Positions 44,750 to 55,295 are shown, counted from the first letter of the stretch. The stretch is 64,000 nucleotides of DNA from Brachypalpus laphriformis (GCA_945910035.1 OX246754.1:184094249-184158248), one strand, 5' to 3'. Notes: generated by a model not told the origin, from the sequence alone. A program made the numbers and translations.

Positions 44750-46393
44750 TTTTTTTTTTTTTTTGGATTGCGCCAGGGATGTGTAATCTTCATAGATACT
44801 AATAGCCTGAGTGCTACTAGCATGCACGATTCGCAAACCTGAGTAATCGATTTCAGGAATACGCCTACGTACTAAACACACACCCTACACACTTCAACCA
44901 CTCTCCCCGCGGGACTGCCGTTAGGTATTACTTCGCGGGGCTGGTTAGCAATTTATGCTATGCTTCTTGTGTCAGCTTCTTCCGCTGCTTCAGCTGCTCT
45001 TCTTAGCTCTTCTATTCTCCGCAGCTCTTTTTGTAGAGTTGTTACGAAGGAACATATTGCCATCCAATTCTCTTCCGACTGTAACATATGGTCGAGGAGT
45101 AGTGACGGACTTGGCAGAGTAATTCTCCATGCCGTGAAACGTGTGCAGTAAAACACTGCGTGCTCCGTATCTTCATCTTCACCTGGGCATTCCGGGCAGG
45201 ATGGTGAGTTGTCATGTCCAAAACGGTGTAGATATTTGCGGTAGCCACCGTGGCCAGACAGGAACTGCGTTAGATGATAGTTGCAGTCTCCATGCTTTCG
45301 ACTTATCCAGTCTTGGATTGTCGGTATAAGTTTATATGTCCATCTGCCTTTTGTTGTATTAGCCCAACGAGCTTGCCACATAGCTGCTGACGCTGCCCTT
45401 TCTTCGATTTTTATCACCTTGATACCAGTGGCGTCGTGATGACTCAATGCTCTTCTGTTATTTCATCTGCGAGAATATCGATGGGGATCATTCCAGCTAT
45501 GACAAATGCAGCTTCGTCAGAGATGGTTCGAAAGCCGCTGATTGTCCGTAGCGCACAGAGTCTGTATGATGACGATAGTCTCCTTTTGGTCTCCTTCGTC
45601 CTCAGTGCCTCCGCCCAGACTGGGGCGGCATACAACAGAACTGAGGTGATAACTCTAGAGAGTAGAATCCTTCTAGCGTATCCAGGTCCACCGATGTTAG
45701 GCATGATACGCGAGAGAGCTCCCTGCATATGCGATGCTTTTTTGGCAACAAAATCAACATGCGTTTTAAACCGTAGCTTGTTGTCCAGCATTACTCCAAG
45801 GTATTTAACCGCCTCCTTCGACCTGATGGTTTGGTTACCAACCTGAAAGTTGGCAAATTCGACGGTTTTCCGGCTGGTTATAAGAACAGCTTCTGTCTTA
45901 TGGTCAGCTAGTTCTAGTCCGGCGGATATTAGCCAATCTTTTATCCGGGCAATTGCTTCATTTGTAGCTGATTCTACTGCATGGATCTGTTTAGCTACTG
46001 TCACGACTGCAATGTCGTCGGCGAATCCAATTATCGTTACTCCGCCAGGTAGAGTTAATCGTAGGACTCCGTCGTACATGATGTTCCACAATAGTGGCCC
46101 TAAAACCGATCCCTGTGGAACTCCCGCAGTTACGTCGTAGTATTTTACCCCATCATCGGTGTTGTACCTCAGCTTCCTGTTGTTGAAGTAGTTCGTCACT
46201 ATCCGTAGCAGGTAATATGGCGTATCCATCCTGGCAAGTGACCTTCTAATAAACGACCAGTCCGCAGAGTTAAATGCGTTTTTAACGTCCAGCGTTACTA
46301 CTGCACAATACTCCTTTGTGCCATAGAGCCATCTTTCGCCTTCGATGGCACATTTGGCGATATCAACTACCGCTCTTATGGCATCAACAGTAG
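44750..46393 (-). mobile_element. R1b: R1-clade LINE inserted in LINE-C1
   Basis: Minus strand, 1.64 kb, 5' truncated, poly(A) seen as T15 at 44750-44764. RT from 46393: STVDAIRAVVDIAKCAIEG, VVTLDVKNAFNSADWSFIRR, AGVPQGSVLGPLLWNIMYD (about 46110), IIGFADDIAVVTVAK and KYLGVMLDNKLRFKTHV. After a frameshift near 45445: ARWANTTKGRWTYKLIPTIQ, YHLTQFLSGHGGYRKYLHRF and CPECPGEDEDTEHAVFYC, ending at 44953. The 3' UTR matches R1a and R1c. The long ORF that seems to start at 46538 is a chimera: its first part is antisense LINE-C1. Confidence 0.93.
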
Positions 46394-47507
46394 AGATCTG
46401 ATATGGGTGGCGCTGAGTCATCGAGGGGTTCCAGAAACCTATGTACAGATGATCATGGACATGTACGAAGGAGCAACGAAAAGAGTAAGATCCCCCACTG
46501 GAGTAACCGAAGAGTTCCCAGTCAAAGTCGGGGTGCACCAGGGAAGCGTCTTAAGTCCTTTGCTCTTTATTACAGACCTTGATTATCTGCTAGAAGGTAA
46601 AGTGATGGACCCCAAGGTACACCAGTTATTCTTTGCTGACGCTGGAGCCATCATAAGTGAGGATCCTACATCCCTGCAACGAGCACTTGATGTGTGGGTG
46701 AACGTTCTGGAGGGAAATGAGTATCGCATTAGTTCAAAAAAGACAGAGTACTTGTGCTGCCTGTTCTCTGATCCACTCAGGCCTATTCCAGACATTTATT
46801 TGAATGGAACAGTGCTTCCCAAGTGCGAAAAGTTCATATATCTGGGATCTATGATCAATAGCAAAGCAACTTGTGATAACGACATCAATCATCGCGTAAG
46901 CGTAGGGTGGATGAAGTGACGAGAAAACTCCGCTATCTTCTGTGACAGAAAAATGCCACCTAAGTTGAAAGGAAGGCTCTACACCGCAGTTGTGCGTCCT
47001 GCGCTCACATACGGTTCACAATGTTGGACGATGTACAAAACATATAAGAGTAAATTAACGGCAGGTGAGATGAAGATGCTTCGAATGATAGCAGGAGTTT
47101 CAAAGCTTGATCGAATAAGAAGTTCGAAGATTCGTGGAAGCTTTCACATCAAGGAAACCATCGTACAAAAACATAGAGCGCGACCGGCTCAGCTGGTATT
47201 GCCACGTTCAAAGAAGAGATCATTTCAACCCTGTTAAAAAGGCAATATCAATGCACGTTCCATGGACATCGCGATGTAGGAAAGGCAGGCCTATAAACGC
47301 CTGGATCAGACAAATGTGACGGCATCGTCATTTCATTGGCCTCAGTAACCGAGTGATCCAAAATCGGCGGGCCTGCCGATATTTTCTGAGGTCAAATAGG
47401 CGAACCCTTCCTGGATCAGTAGAAATGCGGTGAAGTGGGAGGGTTGTGATCCCTTATTTTCGGATCATAACCTCGCTGATAAAAAGGAGGAAGAAGACCC
47501 AACATTT

Positions 47508-48468
47508 TAGGAAGAGTAGGTGTGAGTTGATTTTCGGGATATTTTTGCTTTAATAACTCTGCTGTTTTCTTGGCATACTCCCCGAACTTGACAGTGTTAA
47601 CATTTTCCCTGCAATTCAAAACATTAAGTATGACTTCAAGGCTCGTTATAACCTCTCTATTGACTTAGACGAGTTCTTGCATCTGATTCTTGAAAAAATC
47701 TCCTCGAAGTGTTTCCATCATTGGTATTTTCAAATCCTTGTTTTGCTCTGTACACATCGAGCCCAATTGTTATTATATAACAATAATTTGGAACAAAACT
47801 AATAATAAATGTTTATTACTCATTTTAATAAAAGTAAAAATTTGGATTTGAGTCTATAATTTTTTAAAGCGCTGCACTTCACCAATGAGAGACGGTAAAA
47901 AAAACAGTTTAATTTGGTATGTAATACGCGTGGGTTTTGTTTTAAACAAATCCCTTTATTTCGTAAATCGGCAATATCTGGCAGCTGCAATTTTGCACAA
48001 CGTTTAACAAATAGCTAAGGTCTAAGGTCCTGTTAAATTTTTTTCCTGCCTTAGTTAACTTTTTTTTTGCAGCTCTATGAAAAGTAAAAAAAATGTACTT
48101 AAAAATATGTTATAATTAAAAATTTATTAAAAATATTAAGCGACATTTTCTTCTTTTTTTTAATACTTCAGTTTACTTGAAGAACAACACAACCGAACTG
48201 TAATTAAAGAGAATTATATTGCTTGGTAAATATGTGAAATTTGTATGGGGAAACATGAGATATCATATCATATTTTTTTTACCGAAGATCAAAGTCGTCC
48301 AACTTTGAATAGCTCTAAAAATCAAACAGCCCACCCAATCAAACAATTTTGTCTTGTGTTTGACGCTCTGTTTATTTTCCTTTGAGAAACAAATTTTTTT
48401 TTTTTTTTCAATTAAACACATCTAAAATTTGAATTTTGGCACGACTTTTAGCATTTGACGCCACAGTG
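47508..48468 (-). pseudogene. Transib transposase, 'EYAKKTAE' block and upstream remnant
   Basis: Minus strand. From about 47690 the reading EVITSLEVILNVLNCRENVN, then KFGEYAKKTAELLKQKYPEN and LTPTLPKML ends at the LINE-C1 insertion. In Transib and RAG1-like proteins the corresponding segment is a conserved helix pair before the HKILIHG block (here PKML). Further upstream (47700-48468) is AT-rich with several T/A runs and no open frame; the catalytic DDE region is not recognisable. Confidence 0.7.
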
Positions 48469-48479
48469 CGTCGCCTCTG

Positions 48480-49307
48480 CGTGAAATAACCATGCCCTCA
48501 AATCACTCGTGCAGAATGTTCATTGTGGCATTAGCTGTGTGGCATGGAGCGCCGTCCTGTTGGAACCACATGTCGCTCACATCCATATCATCCAATTTGG
48601 GGCAAAATAAATTGGTTATCATCGATTGGTAGCGCTCTCTGTTGATGGTGATGGCAATGTCATCGTGGTTTTCGAAGAAGTGTGGACCGATGATGCCGCC
48701 GGCCCACAATCCACAGCAAACAGTTACTTTCTGCGGATGCATTGCCACTCGGTGGACCTCGTGTGGATTGGCATCGTCCCAAATCCAGCAACTTTGTTGA
48801 CGTACCCGTTCATTCAAAAATGCCTCGTCGTCGAAGATGATTTTTTCGCTGAAATCGGGGTCCGCTTCCAATTGCTCCAGAGCCCAGTCAGCCAACACAG
48901 GGCGTTGTCTATGGTCGTTTTGCTTCAGCTCCTGGGTCAGTTGCATTTTCTGCGGTTGTACGTAGGCCCAAGTCCTGACGCAAAATTCGAAAAGTTCATG
49001 TCTGCGAAAGGCCGAGTTCTTGTGCGCAGCGAGGAATTGACTGCCTCGGGTTCTCCTGCACACTCTCACGGACAGCGGCGATCTTTTCGGCAGATCTTGC
49101 ATTTCGTTGACGTACGGGTGTTGGCTGATTGTTCACTAAATCGGTCGACTCGAATTTAGCTACCAAATGTTGAATAGTAGACTGGGAAGGACGACCATGT
49201 AAACCATAAAATGCGTGCAACGCGCGTATCGTTGCCACAACAAAACACCCATTTTTATAATAAAGTTTTATCATTTGCACGTTTTGCTCGACGCTGTAAT
49301 TTGTCAT
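48480..49307 (-). pseudogene. DD41D transposase, N-terminal and central piece
   Basis: Minus strand. Start MTNYSVEQNVQMIKLYYKNG (49307) leads into a helix-turn-helix region (HGRPSQSTIQHLVAKFEST; DUF4817-like as I recall the family). After a frameshift near 49000, RRHELFEFCVRTWAYVQP-like sequence follows. Then come the first Asp in IIFDDEAFLNERV (48840), HPQKVTVCCGLWAGGIIGP, RYQSMITNLFCPKLDD, and the second Asp in WFQQDGAPCHTANATM (48550). A stop then precedes ISRRG, where the Transib begins. The family acts as a nuclear cut-and-paste transposase; this copy is dead. Confidence 0.85.
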
Positions 49308-49419
49308 GGTGATTTATCTTTAGTGTCTAAAAAATAGAGAATAAGAAAACTAACAACAGATAAAACAACATGGCCGCCATGAACTGTCAAAATCGACCCG
49401 TCCCTATTGGAAAGCCCTT

Positions 49420-50994
49420 TACGTATGGATGTGCATATGTACGAACGTCTGCCCCTGTCTATGTCTTGCACACGTGTTTCAAAACCAAACACCACCCTGA
49501 GTTATAACACAGCAACATGTTGTTTCATTAAAGATTTCCACTAAATGAGCATCAATCGGAGCAGAAACTGTCATGACAATTAGCCCACCATCACAGACAC
49601 CAGTCATTCAAAGGAGTACATTTTTGCATTCCATCCACCTGTTTAGGGTTTTGATTCTTTCGGCATCCTCCCTAATATCGTAGCCCAGTTGTTAGCTATT
49701 ATAGCGTCACAACAATAATTCCATGTCCATGGACGCAGATTTGATACATCAGTTCACGGGTTGACGGTTGTCCACTGAACCCTGAACGATGGATTTTTGC
49801 ATAAACGTGAGTAGTCGGCAGGAAAACGGCAACACAATGCTAATGTCCTGTCATCCTGATGCAGGGTACCGTTGATTGGCGGCTACTGTGACAGTGTAAT
49901 CGATGTGATAAATAATGACACTTCATGTTTCGCCGTGTCACTTTCGACTGTCATGGTAATAATGGTAGAATCACTTGTTCTTGTTCCTTTTTTTCTTTCA
50001 GTCCGCCAACCCTACTCGATTTTGGATTTTTTTGTGCTACGATTTGTTCAGTTGGAAGTAGATGCCGTTGATTTGCCTTCGGGGCTGATGCCGTTCTGTC
50101 AGTACGTAACGGGTGACAATGGTTAGGTTTGAACAATTTGGGCGAATCCTTTTTTTTTTTTGTCTGCAAAATACACTATGAGCGGATTTGGCAACGATAA
50201 TTGGCAGAAATTGATACGCAACGTTTGTTTTCGGTTCAGTTACCCGATAGTCAGAGTAATGAAGGCACAGCAGATTATTTCTTCATCCGAGATTTGTTTT
50301 GACAGTTTGGTGTATGGGGGTAGTCAGTTTTGGAAATTGGAAATGGGAAACAACTCTTTGAACTATGCGAGTGTTTTAGAGCGTGATTTGAAGTCTTCGC
50401 TTAAATACCCAACCACCCATTTTAATTCTTTTATGTTAGAGAAATGCCGAACTTTTTTGAAATCATACAAGTATACCATATGTATGTATTGCAATAAGTG
50501 GCATTAAAAAGCACACACCTAGTAATACTGTAGCATATTATTATCATACATTGTAGTAGGTATCTTACTTTATTATTTGGCATTACTTAACATAACTTTA
50601 AGCCATAAGCCACGATTGTAATGTTCTTTGTATTATATATATTCTTCTTATATGTACATATACTATAAGAACTTCACTTCAATAAAGACGTCACGCATAG
50701 TGTTTTTAAAATTCAGAGGGGGGGTACTCCAAAATCTACATAAAGTAGCCCCGAAAAGACCGCAGGATCGGACCCAAAAACCGCCCCACTATGTGTCCAA
50801 GTATTCCAGTAAAACAGTTTAATTATTGGGAAGTGAAAACAGTAACTTCTATAAGCCCGCTTTCTAAGAAAGGCTTAGGAAGGAAACTTTGTCATTGCTA
50901 TAAAGTGGTTCGCATATATTAAAATTCGTAAGGAGACGTGAAGTTTAAACTCACAGCATCCTGCAGTGGATACAGACGATCATAACAGAGCGTA
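49420..50994. other. Unassigned interval, one 110-codon ORF of unknown status
   Basis: No TE domain recognised. A plus-strand ORF at 50178-50507 (starting MSGFGNDNWQKLIRN, with VYGGSQFWKLEMG and ending CNKWH) is the longest. I recognise no family and see no splice or promoter support. A T-rich run precedes it. G/C-poor throughout. Confidence 0.4.
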
Positions 50995-51483
50995 AGGGTG
51001 TTCCTGAATTTCCGATGTGCTTCTATATCGTCAGTATCAAGTGCAGAACATCAGTGGCAATATTACCAACATACCATCAGAGATGGTTCTTTTGATGCCA
51101 CTACATCGAAAAATCTTAGATTGATGAATAAAGCCAGTAAACGCATGCACCGAAACAAGAGATATACACAGACATCTGTGTTAAGAAGAAGACCAAGCCA
51201 GGGCCACCTCGCCAGCACCACAAGGTCTACGGGCAGAAATGAGGAACATCGACTTCTCAAAAAGAAGAAGATAGAACTTGAGAAGCGCTGGATCGAAGAG
51301 GGATGCTGTTTTAGGAACGGTATTCAACATGTTTATCAATAGCGTGCATATCATGGCTTCGAAGGCCGAACAGAAGCCTGCAGCGCCCTTGCATGGGAAT
51401 TTTGTTGCAGATTCACGATGACCAGTGAACCATTGTCAGGCAGAATGGACTATTCTGTCCGGATGATGAGGGATAGCACTCCC
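50995..51483 (+). mobile_element. LINE-A5: decayed linker fragment, left part of nest 4
   Basis: Reads SSAEHQWQYYQHTIRDGSFD (LINE-A: SSAEDQWQRCQHAIRNAATD), KASKRMHRNKRYTQ, then EEHRLLKKKKIELEKRWIEE and a FEGRTEACSA-like block. It ends near QNGLFCPDDEG (LINE-A: QNEPFNSDDGS). Coding resumes as ALDNLVRSIHR at 52860 on the other side of R1c, with about 100 bp of target missing. Confidence 0.75.
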
Positions 51484-52845
51484 ATTACCTGATGCGTACA
51501 GTGACGAACTATTTCAGCAACAGGAAGATGAGGTACAATACTGACGAAGGGGAAAAATACTACAACGTCACTGCGGGAGTTCCACTGGGATCGGTCTTGG
51601 GGCCACTATTGTGGAATATGATCTATAATGGAGTCCTACGATTAACACTACCTGGCAGAGTAACGATAGCTGGATTCACCAATTACATTGCCATCGTGAC
51701 AGAAGCTAAAGAGATCCGTGGAGTAGAATCAGCTACAAATGAAGTAATTGCCCGTATAAAAGATTGGCTGGTATCCGCCGGAAAAGAACAAGCTAACAAT
51801 AAAACAGAAGCTGTCTTTGCAGCCAACCGAAAAACCGATGAATTCGCCATTTTTCAGGTTGGTAACCAAACCATCGGGTGCAAAGAGGTTAACCACCTTG
51901 AGGTAATGCTGGATAACAAACTGCAGTTGAAAACGCATCTTGTCTACACAATCAAAAAAGCATCGTAAATGCAGGGAGCTTTCTCGCGTATACTGCCAAG
52001 AATAGGTGGACCTGGATACGATAGAGATATTATTCACCTCAGTTCTGTTACATGCCCCCCCCAAGTCTGGGCGGAAGCACTGAGGACGCAGGAGACTAAA
52101 AGGAGGCAGCAGCTTTCGAACCATTTTGAACTGCATTTGCATATCGACATCCTCCCAGATGAAATGTTCAGAATATATCATTCATATCAAGGCGATCAAC
52201 ATTGAAGAAAGGGCAGCGTCAGCAGCTATGTGACAAGCTCGTTGGAGTGATACAACAAATAGCAGATGGGCATACAAACTGATACCGACAATACAAAACT
52301 GGATAAGTCGAAAGCATGGAGATTGCAACTACCATCTGACCCAGTTCCTGTTTGGTCACGGTGGTTACCGCAAGTATCCTCACCGATTTGGGCACGACAG
52401 CTCACTATTCTGCCCGAAATGTCCAGATGAAGATAAAGATATGGAGCACGCAGTATTTTATTGCAGACGCATCATGGCATGGAAAATTGCTCTGCCTAGT
52501 CCGTTGTTACTCCTCGACGATATGTTACGGTTGAAAGAGAATTGGATGGTAATATGTAATTTCGTAATAACTCTTCAAGAAGAGCTGCGGAGAGTAAAAA
52601 AGCAACGGAAGCAGCTGACACAAGAAGCATAGCATTCACTGCTAACCAGCCCCGCCAAGTAATACCTAACGGTAGTCCCACAGAAAGAGTGGTAGAAGTG
52701 TACAGGGTGTGGACTAGTACGAGTACATAGGCGCATTCCTGGTGTCGATTATTCGGACTTGCGTATCGTGCATACTCGTAGCCCGGGCTACTATAGTATC
52801 TTTCGAAGATTACCACATCCTAACAGCTATAAAACACGTCCGCTA
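51484..52845 (+). mobile_element. R1c: 5'-truncated R1-clade LINE inside LINE-A5/A6
   Basis: Starts MRTVTNYFSNRKMRYNTDEG, then AGVPLGSVLGPLLWNMIYNG (Q replaced by L in PQGS), IAGFTNYIAIVTEAK (FADD replaced by FTNY, losing the catalytic Asp pair), LEVMLDNKLQLKTHL, and after shifts QAR.SDTTNSRWAYKLIPTIQ and HYLTQFLFGHGGYRKY homology (52330), CPKCPDEDKDMEHAVFYC. The shared 3' UTR is at 52640-52820. No poly(A) and no clear TSD. Catalytically dead and the oldest of the three R1 copies. Confidence 0.87.
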
Positions 52846-53023
52846 CGACAAGATGAGGCACTTGATAACTTGGTAAGAAGTATACACCGGATTCATTTGT
52901 AAAATATGGTTGACCAATAGCATGCCCGGTAGATATCATCTGCAGTTTATATCAGTGTGGTTTTAGCTCAAGAAAGTCCACTACAACGAGCTATATGAAA
53001 GCTGCTTTAGTTTAAGCGTTCTT
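52846..53023 (+). mobile_element. LINE-A6, first piece after R1c
   Basis: Reads DEALDNLVRSIHRIHL (LINE-A: GDELVRSMHQLICK), then LYQCGFSSRKSTT (YQCGFRPGKSTID), then ELYESCFSL. Decayed and interrupted by LINE-C3 at 53035. Confidence 0.72.
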
Positions 53024-53034
53024 AATAAGAGAAT

Positions 53035-53260
53035 CGCGAGGCAGGGGAGCCATATCTATAAACGCCTGGATCACACAAATGCGACGAAATCGGCATTTCG
53101 TTGGCCTCAGTAACCAAGTGATCCAAAATCGGCACGCCGATATTTTCTGAGGTCAAATAGGCGAACCGCACAGGCGGATCAGTAGAAATGCGGTGAAGTG
53201 GGAGGGTTGTGATCCCTTGTTTTCGGATCATAACCTCGCCGAAATAGGAAGAAGAAGAAG
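53035..53260 (+). mobile_element. LINE-C3: 226-bp 3' end copy in LINE-A6
   Basis: Matches LINE-C from INAWITQMRR through the 3' UTR hairpin (GATCCCTTGTTTTCGGATC) and a (GAA)n tail. TSD AATAAGAGAAT, 11 bp exact, at 53024-53034 and 53261-53271. Confidence 0.92.
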
Positions 53261-53271
53261 AATAAGAGAAT

Positions 53272-53488
53272 GAACGCTTCTCCAACAACTTCACCCATAA
53301 CATATATTGTATTTTATGTCAAAAAGAGCAAAGACAAAACTACGAGCTGTTATGTAACTTTTAACATTGTTCTTCAAAGAATTGTGCAAAACTCACGGCC
53401 TAATATAAGAGGTCCCATTTGCAGCGAATTACGAGAGTATGCAAAGAGTCTTCTGACTCTTTATGAAAGTTTTAAATTGTCGAACAGG
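53272..53488 (+). mobile_element. LINE-A6, second piece
   Basis: FYVKKSKDKTTSCYVTFNIV then RIVQNSRPNIRGPI aligns to LINE-A FDVKKDFRQGDALSCDFFNI then RIVRNSQANTGGTI. Continues to the LINE-C4 insertion. Confidence 0.72.
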
Positions 53489-53506
53489 AGATGGATGGCA
53501 GTTTCA

Positions 53507-53842
53507 AAAAATAGAGCGCGACCGGCTCAGTTGGTATTGCCACGTTCAAAGAAGAGATTATTTGAACCCTGTTAAAAAGGCAATATCAATGCACGTTCCA
53601 AAGACATCGCGATGTAGGAAAGGCAGGCCTATAAACGCCTGGATCAGATAAATGCGACGACATCGGCATTTCATTGGCCTCAGTAACCGAGTGATCCAAA
53701 ATCGGCGGGCCTGCCGATATTTTCTGAGGTCAAATAGGCGAACCCCACAGGCGGATCAGTAGAAATGCGGTGAAGTGGGAGGGTTGTGATCCATTGTTTT
53801 CGGATCATAACCTCGCTGATAAAAGGAAGAAGAAGAAGACGA
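53507..53842 (+). mobile_element. LINE-C4: 336-bp 3' end copy with 18-bp TSD
   Basis: Starts KIERDRLSWYCHVQRR and includes RCRKGRPINAWIR, the 3' UTR and a GAAGAAGAAGACGA tail. AGATGGATGGCAGTTTCA, 18 bp exact, flanks it at 53489-53506 and 53843-53860. Confidence 0.94.
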
Positions 53843-53860
53843 AGATGGATGGCAGTTTCA

Positions 53861-54175
53861 TGTGTGCAAGAAAAATCCTCCATTAGTTAGATTACCTCGA
53901 CAACCAAGGGTGCTGCTGCCGCATTGAAAGTCACCAATTCGAGATACTTGAAGCGCATATTCCGACTTAAAAACAAATTATTTTGATCAAGCACTTTCGA
54001 AAGTTGGTGGGGAATGACACATTTTTTCATACATTCTTCTGTAGTAGGCAATGATTTCACAATTTAAAGTTGAAAAAAAAGGTTCGGACTCTACTCAAAG
54101 ATTTCTACTTTATTCAAATTCGTCTTAACTATACATCGCATGCATATACATATGTACGAGTATATGAAACAATAA
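53861..54175. other. Unassigned interval
   Basis: About 315 bp without recognised domain; its left part could be further LINE-A6 decay. Confidence 0.45.
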
Positions 54176-54289
54176 TATTGGGCTGGCCAATAAGTTCCCT
54201 CTGTTTTTTTAGGTGGAATCAAAGATTAAATAATAATTGTTAGGAAAAACTTTAATCAGTTATATATGCACTATTATTTTCTACCACTT

Positions 54290-55295
54290 TATGCCATCTT
54301 TCGTTCAATTTCATAATGCGCCTTTCGTAAAACGTTGATGGTGATTTTTATTGGCGAAAAATTGCTCCAAGTGAATTTCATAAGCTTCCACCGAGACGAA
54401 TTTTTTTCCATTAAGTAAGTTCTGCAGAGACCGGAATAAATGGTAATCGGAAGGTGCAAGATCAGGTGAATTCGGCGGCTGAGGTAAAACATCCCATCCA
54501 AACTGCACCAACTTCTGCTGAGTCTGCAAAGAGACATGCGGTCTAGCGTTGTCTTGGTGGCACACGACGCCCTTCCAGTTAGCCAGTTCCGGTCCTTTTT
54601 TGGTGTTTGCATCCTTCAGTTCATCTAATTGAGAGCAGTATTTATCGGAATCAATGGTTTGGTTATACGGAAGAAGCTCATAATACACAATTCCCTTCCA
54701 ATCCCACCAAATACAAAGCATAACCTTCTTATGATGAAGACCAGCTTTTGGAATGGCTAAAGGTGGCTAACCTCTTTTGCTCCATGATCTTTTCCGTTCC
54801 ACGTTATTGTAAAGTATCCACTTTTCATCGCCTGTTATCATCCGTTTTAAAAATAGTTCATTTTCGTTGCGTTTCTGCATGGAATCGTTGATCCGATCAT
54901 TTTTTTTTCACTCAAATTGTGCGGCGGCCAAATAACGTATCGATTTATGTACGTCTTGTAGTTTACGCAACTGATTTTCTACACTTGATTTCGATATATC
55001 CAATACTCGTATATCAGCGATGTGCCTGGTTGTGTAGCGTGCATATTTTCAACCAGAGCTTTAATTTGGTCCCCATCAATCTCAACCGGTCGTCCAGAAT
55101 GGGGTAAGTCAGAACATGTGAAATCACCATCACGAAAACGCCGAAACCACTCGCGAACAATCCAAGCGCTTACAGAGTTATCCCCGTGCACAGCGCAAAT
55201 CTTCTTAGGTTTTTGTGCAGCGTTTTTTCCTTTCCGAAAATAAAGGAGCATAATATGCCGAAAATACCCCTTATTTACCTCAATTTTCAAAAGTT
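54290..55295 (-). pseudogene. mariner transposase (broken)
   Basis: Minus strand. N-terminal HTH region: KGYFRHIMLLYFRKGKNAAQ (about 55270), KKICAVHGDNSVS, REWFRRFRDGDF, SGRPVEIDGDQIKALVEN. After a shift near 55000 the middle part includes MITGDEKWILYNNVERKRSW with the first catalytic Asp (about 54810). Then MLCIWWDWKGIVYYELLP, QDNARPHVS with the second Asp (54550) and NSPDLAPSDYHLFRSLQ with the third, 34 residues after the second. So a DD34D mariner of the kind common in insects. It acts in the nucleus at TA sites. Stops and frameshifts between 55000 and 54725 disable it. Confidence 0.92.

Larger units (their letters stand above)
44203..47495 (+). mobile_element. LINE-C1: RTE-like LINE inserted in Transib; split by R1b
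   Basis: 1.65 kb of its own sequence. TSD GACCCAACATTT at 44191-44202 and 47496-47507. RT begins at once: CEEIADITVEEVSEAVKYSK, VAPDEMPSEFWKKMGDVGF, QCGFVSGKSTTDAIQSIRI (44595), LVDFEKAFDKQPPDLIWV | R1b | ALSHRGVPETYVQMIMDMYE, VGVHQGSVLSPLLF (46530), LFFADAGAIISED (YADD read FADA), LYTAVVRPALTYGSQCW (46980), RDRLSWYCHVQRRDHFN and GRPINAWIRQM. The 3' UTR has the GATCCCTTATTTTCGGATC hairpin and a GGAGGAAGAA tail. 5' truncated; frameshifts at 44465, 46915 and 47170. Confidence 0.92.
43820..48468 (-). mobile_element. Transib-type DNA transposon (RAG1-related), inserted in the DD41D transposase
   Basis: Ends are CACAGTGGATC (43820) and, inverted, CACTGTGGCGTC (48468). These heptamer-like CAC[A/T]GTG termini match Transib and RAG recombination signals. 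A 5-bp CGTCG duplication flanks it. Two minus-strand blocks match the C-terminal half of Transib/RAG1-like transposase: EYAKKTAELLKQKYPENQL with TPTLPKML (47600-47510), and SLPLGELSEEAQESKNKYYR (44165-44100), corresponding to RAG1's YPW...HKILIHG and LPIGxLSEEAxEARNK blocks. About 850 bp upstream (47700-48468) shows no recognisable N-terminal catalytic domain, so the copy was internally deleted or is very decayed. LINE-C1 interrupts it. Confidence 0.8.
43471..49415 (-). mobile_element. DD41D Tc1/mariner-type DNA transposon, outer shell of nest 2
   Basis: Terminal inverted repeats share TTTCCAATAGGGACGGGT (left at 43471 onward; right, reverse complement, 49397-49414). Inside, a transposase on the minus strand is split by 4.65 kb of later insertions. 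Without them the element is about 1.3 kb, a normal size. Target TA dinucleotides next to the repeats are not evident, so the exact outermost bases are uncertain. It is the oldest layer of nest 2. Confidence 0.83.
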
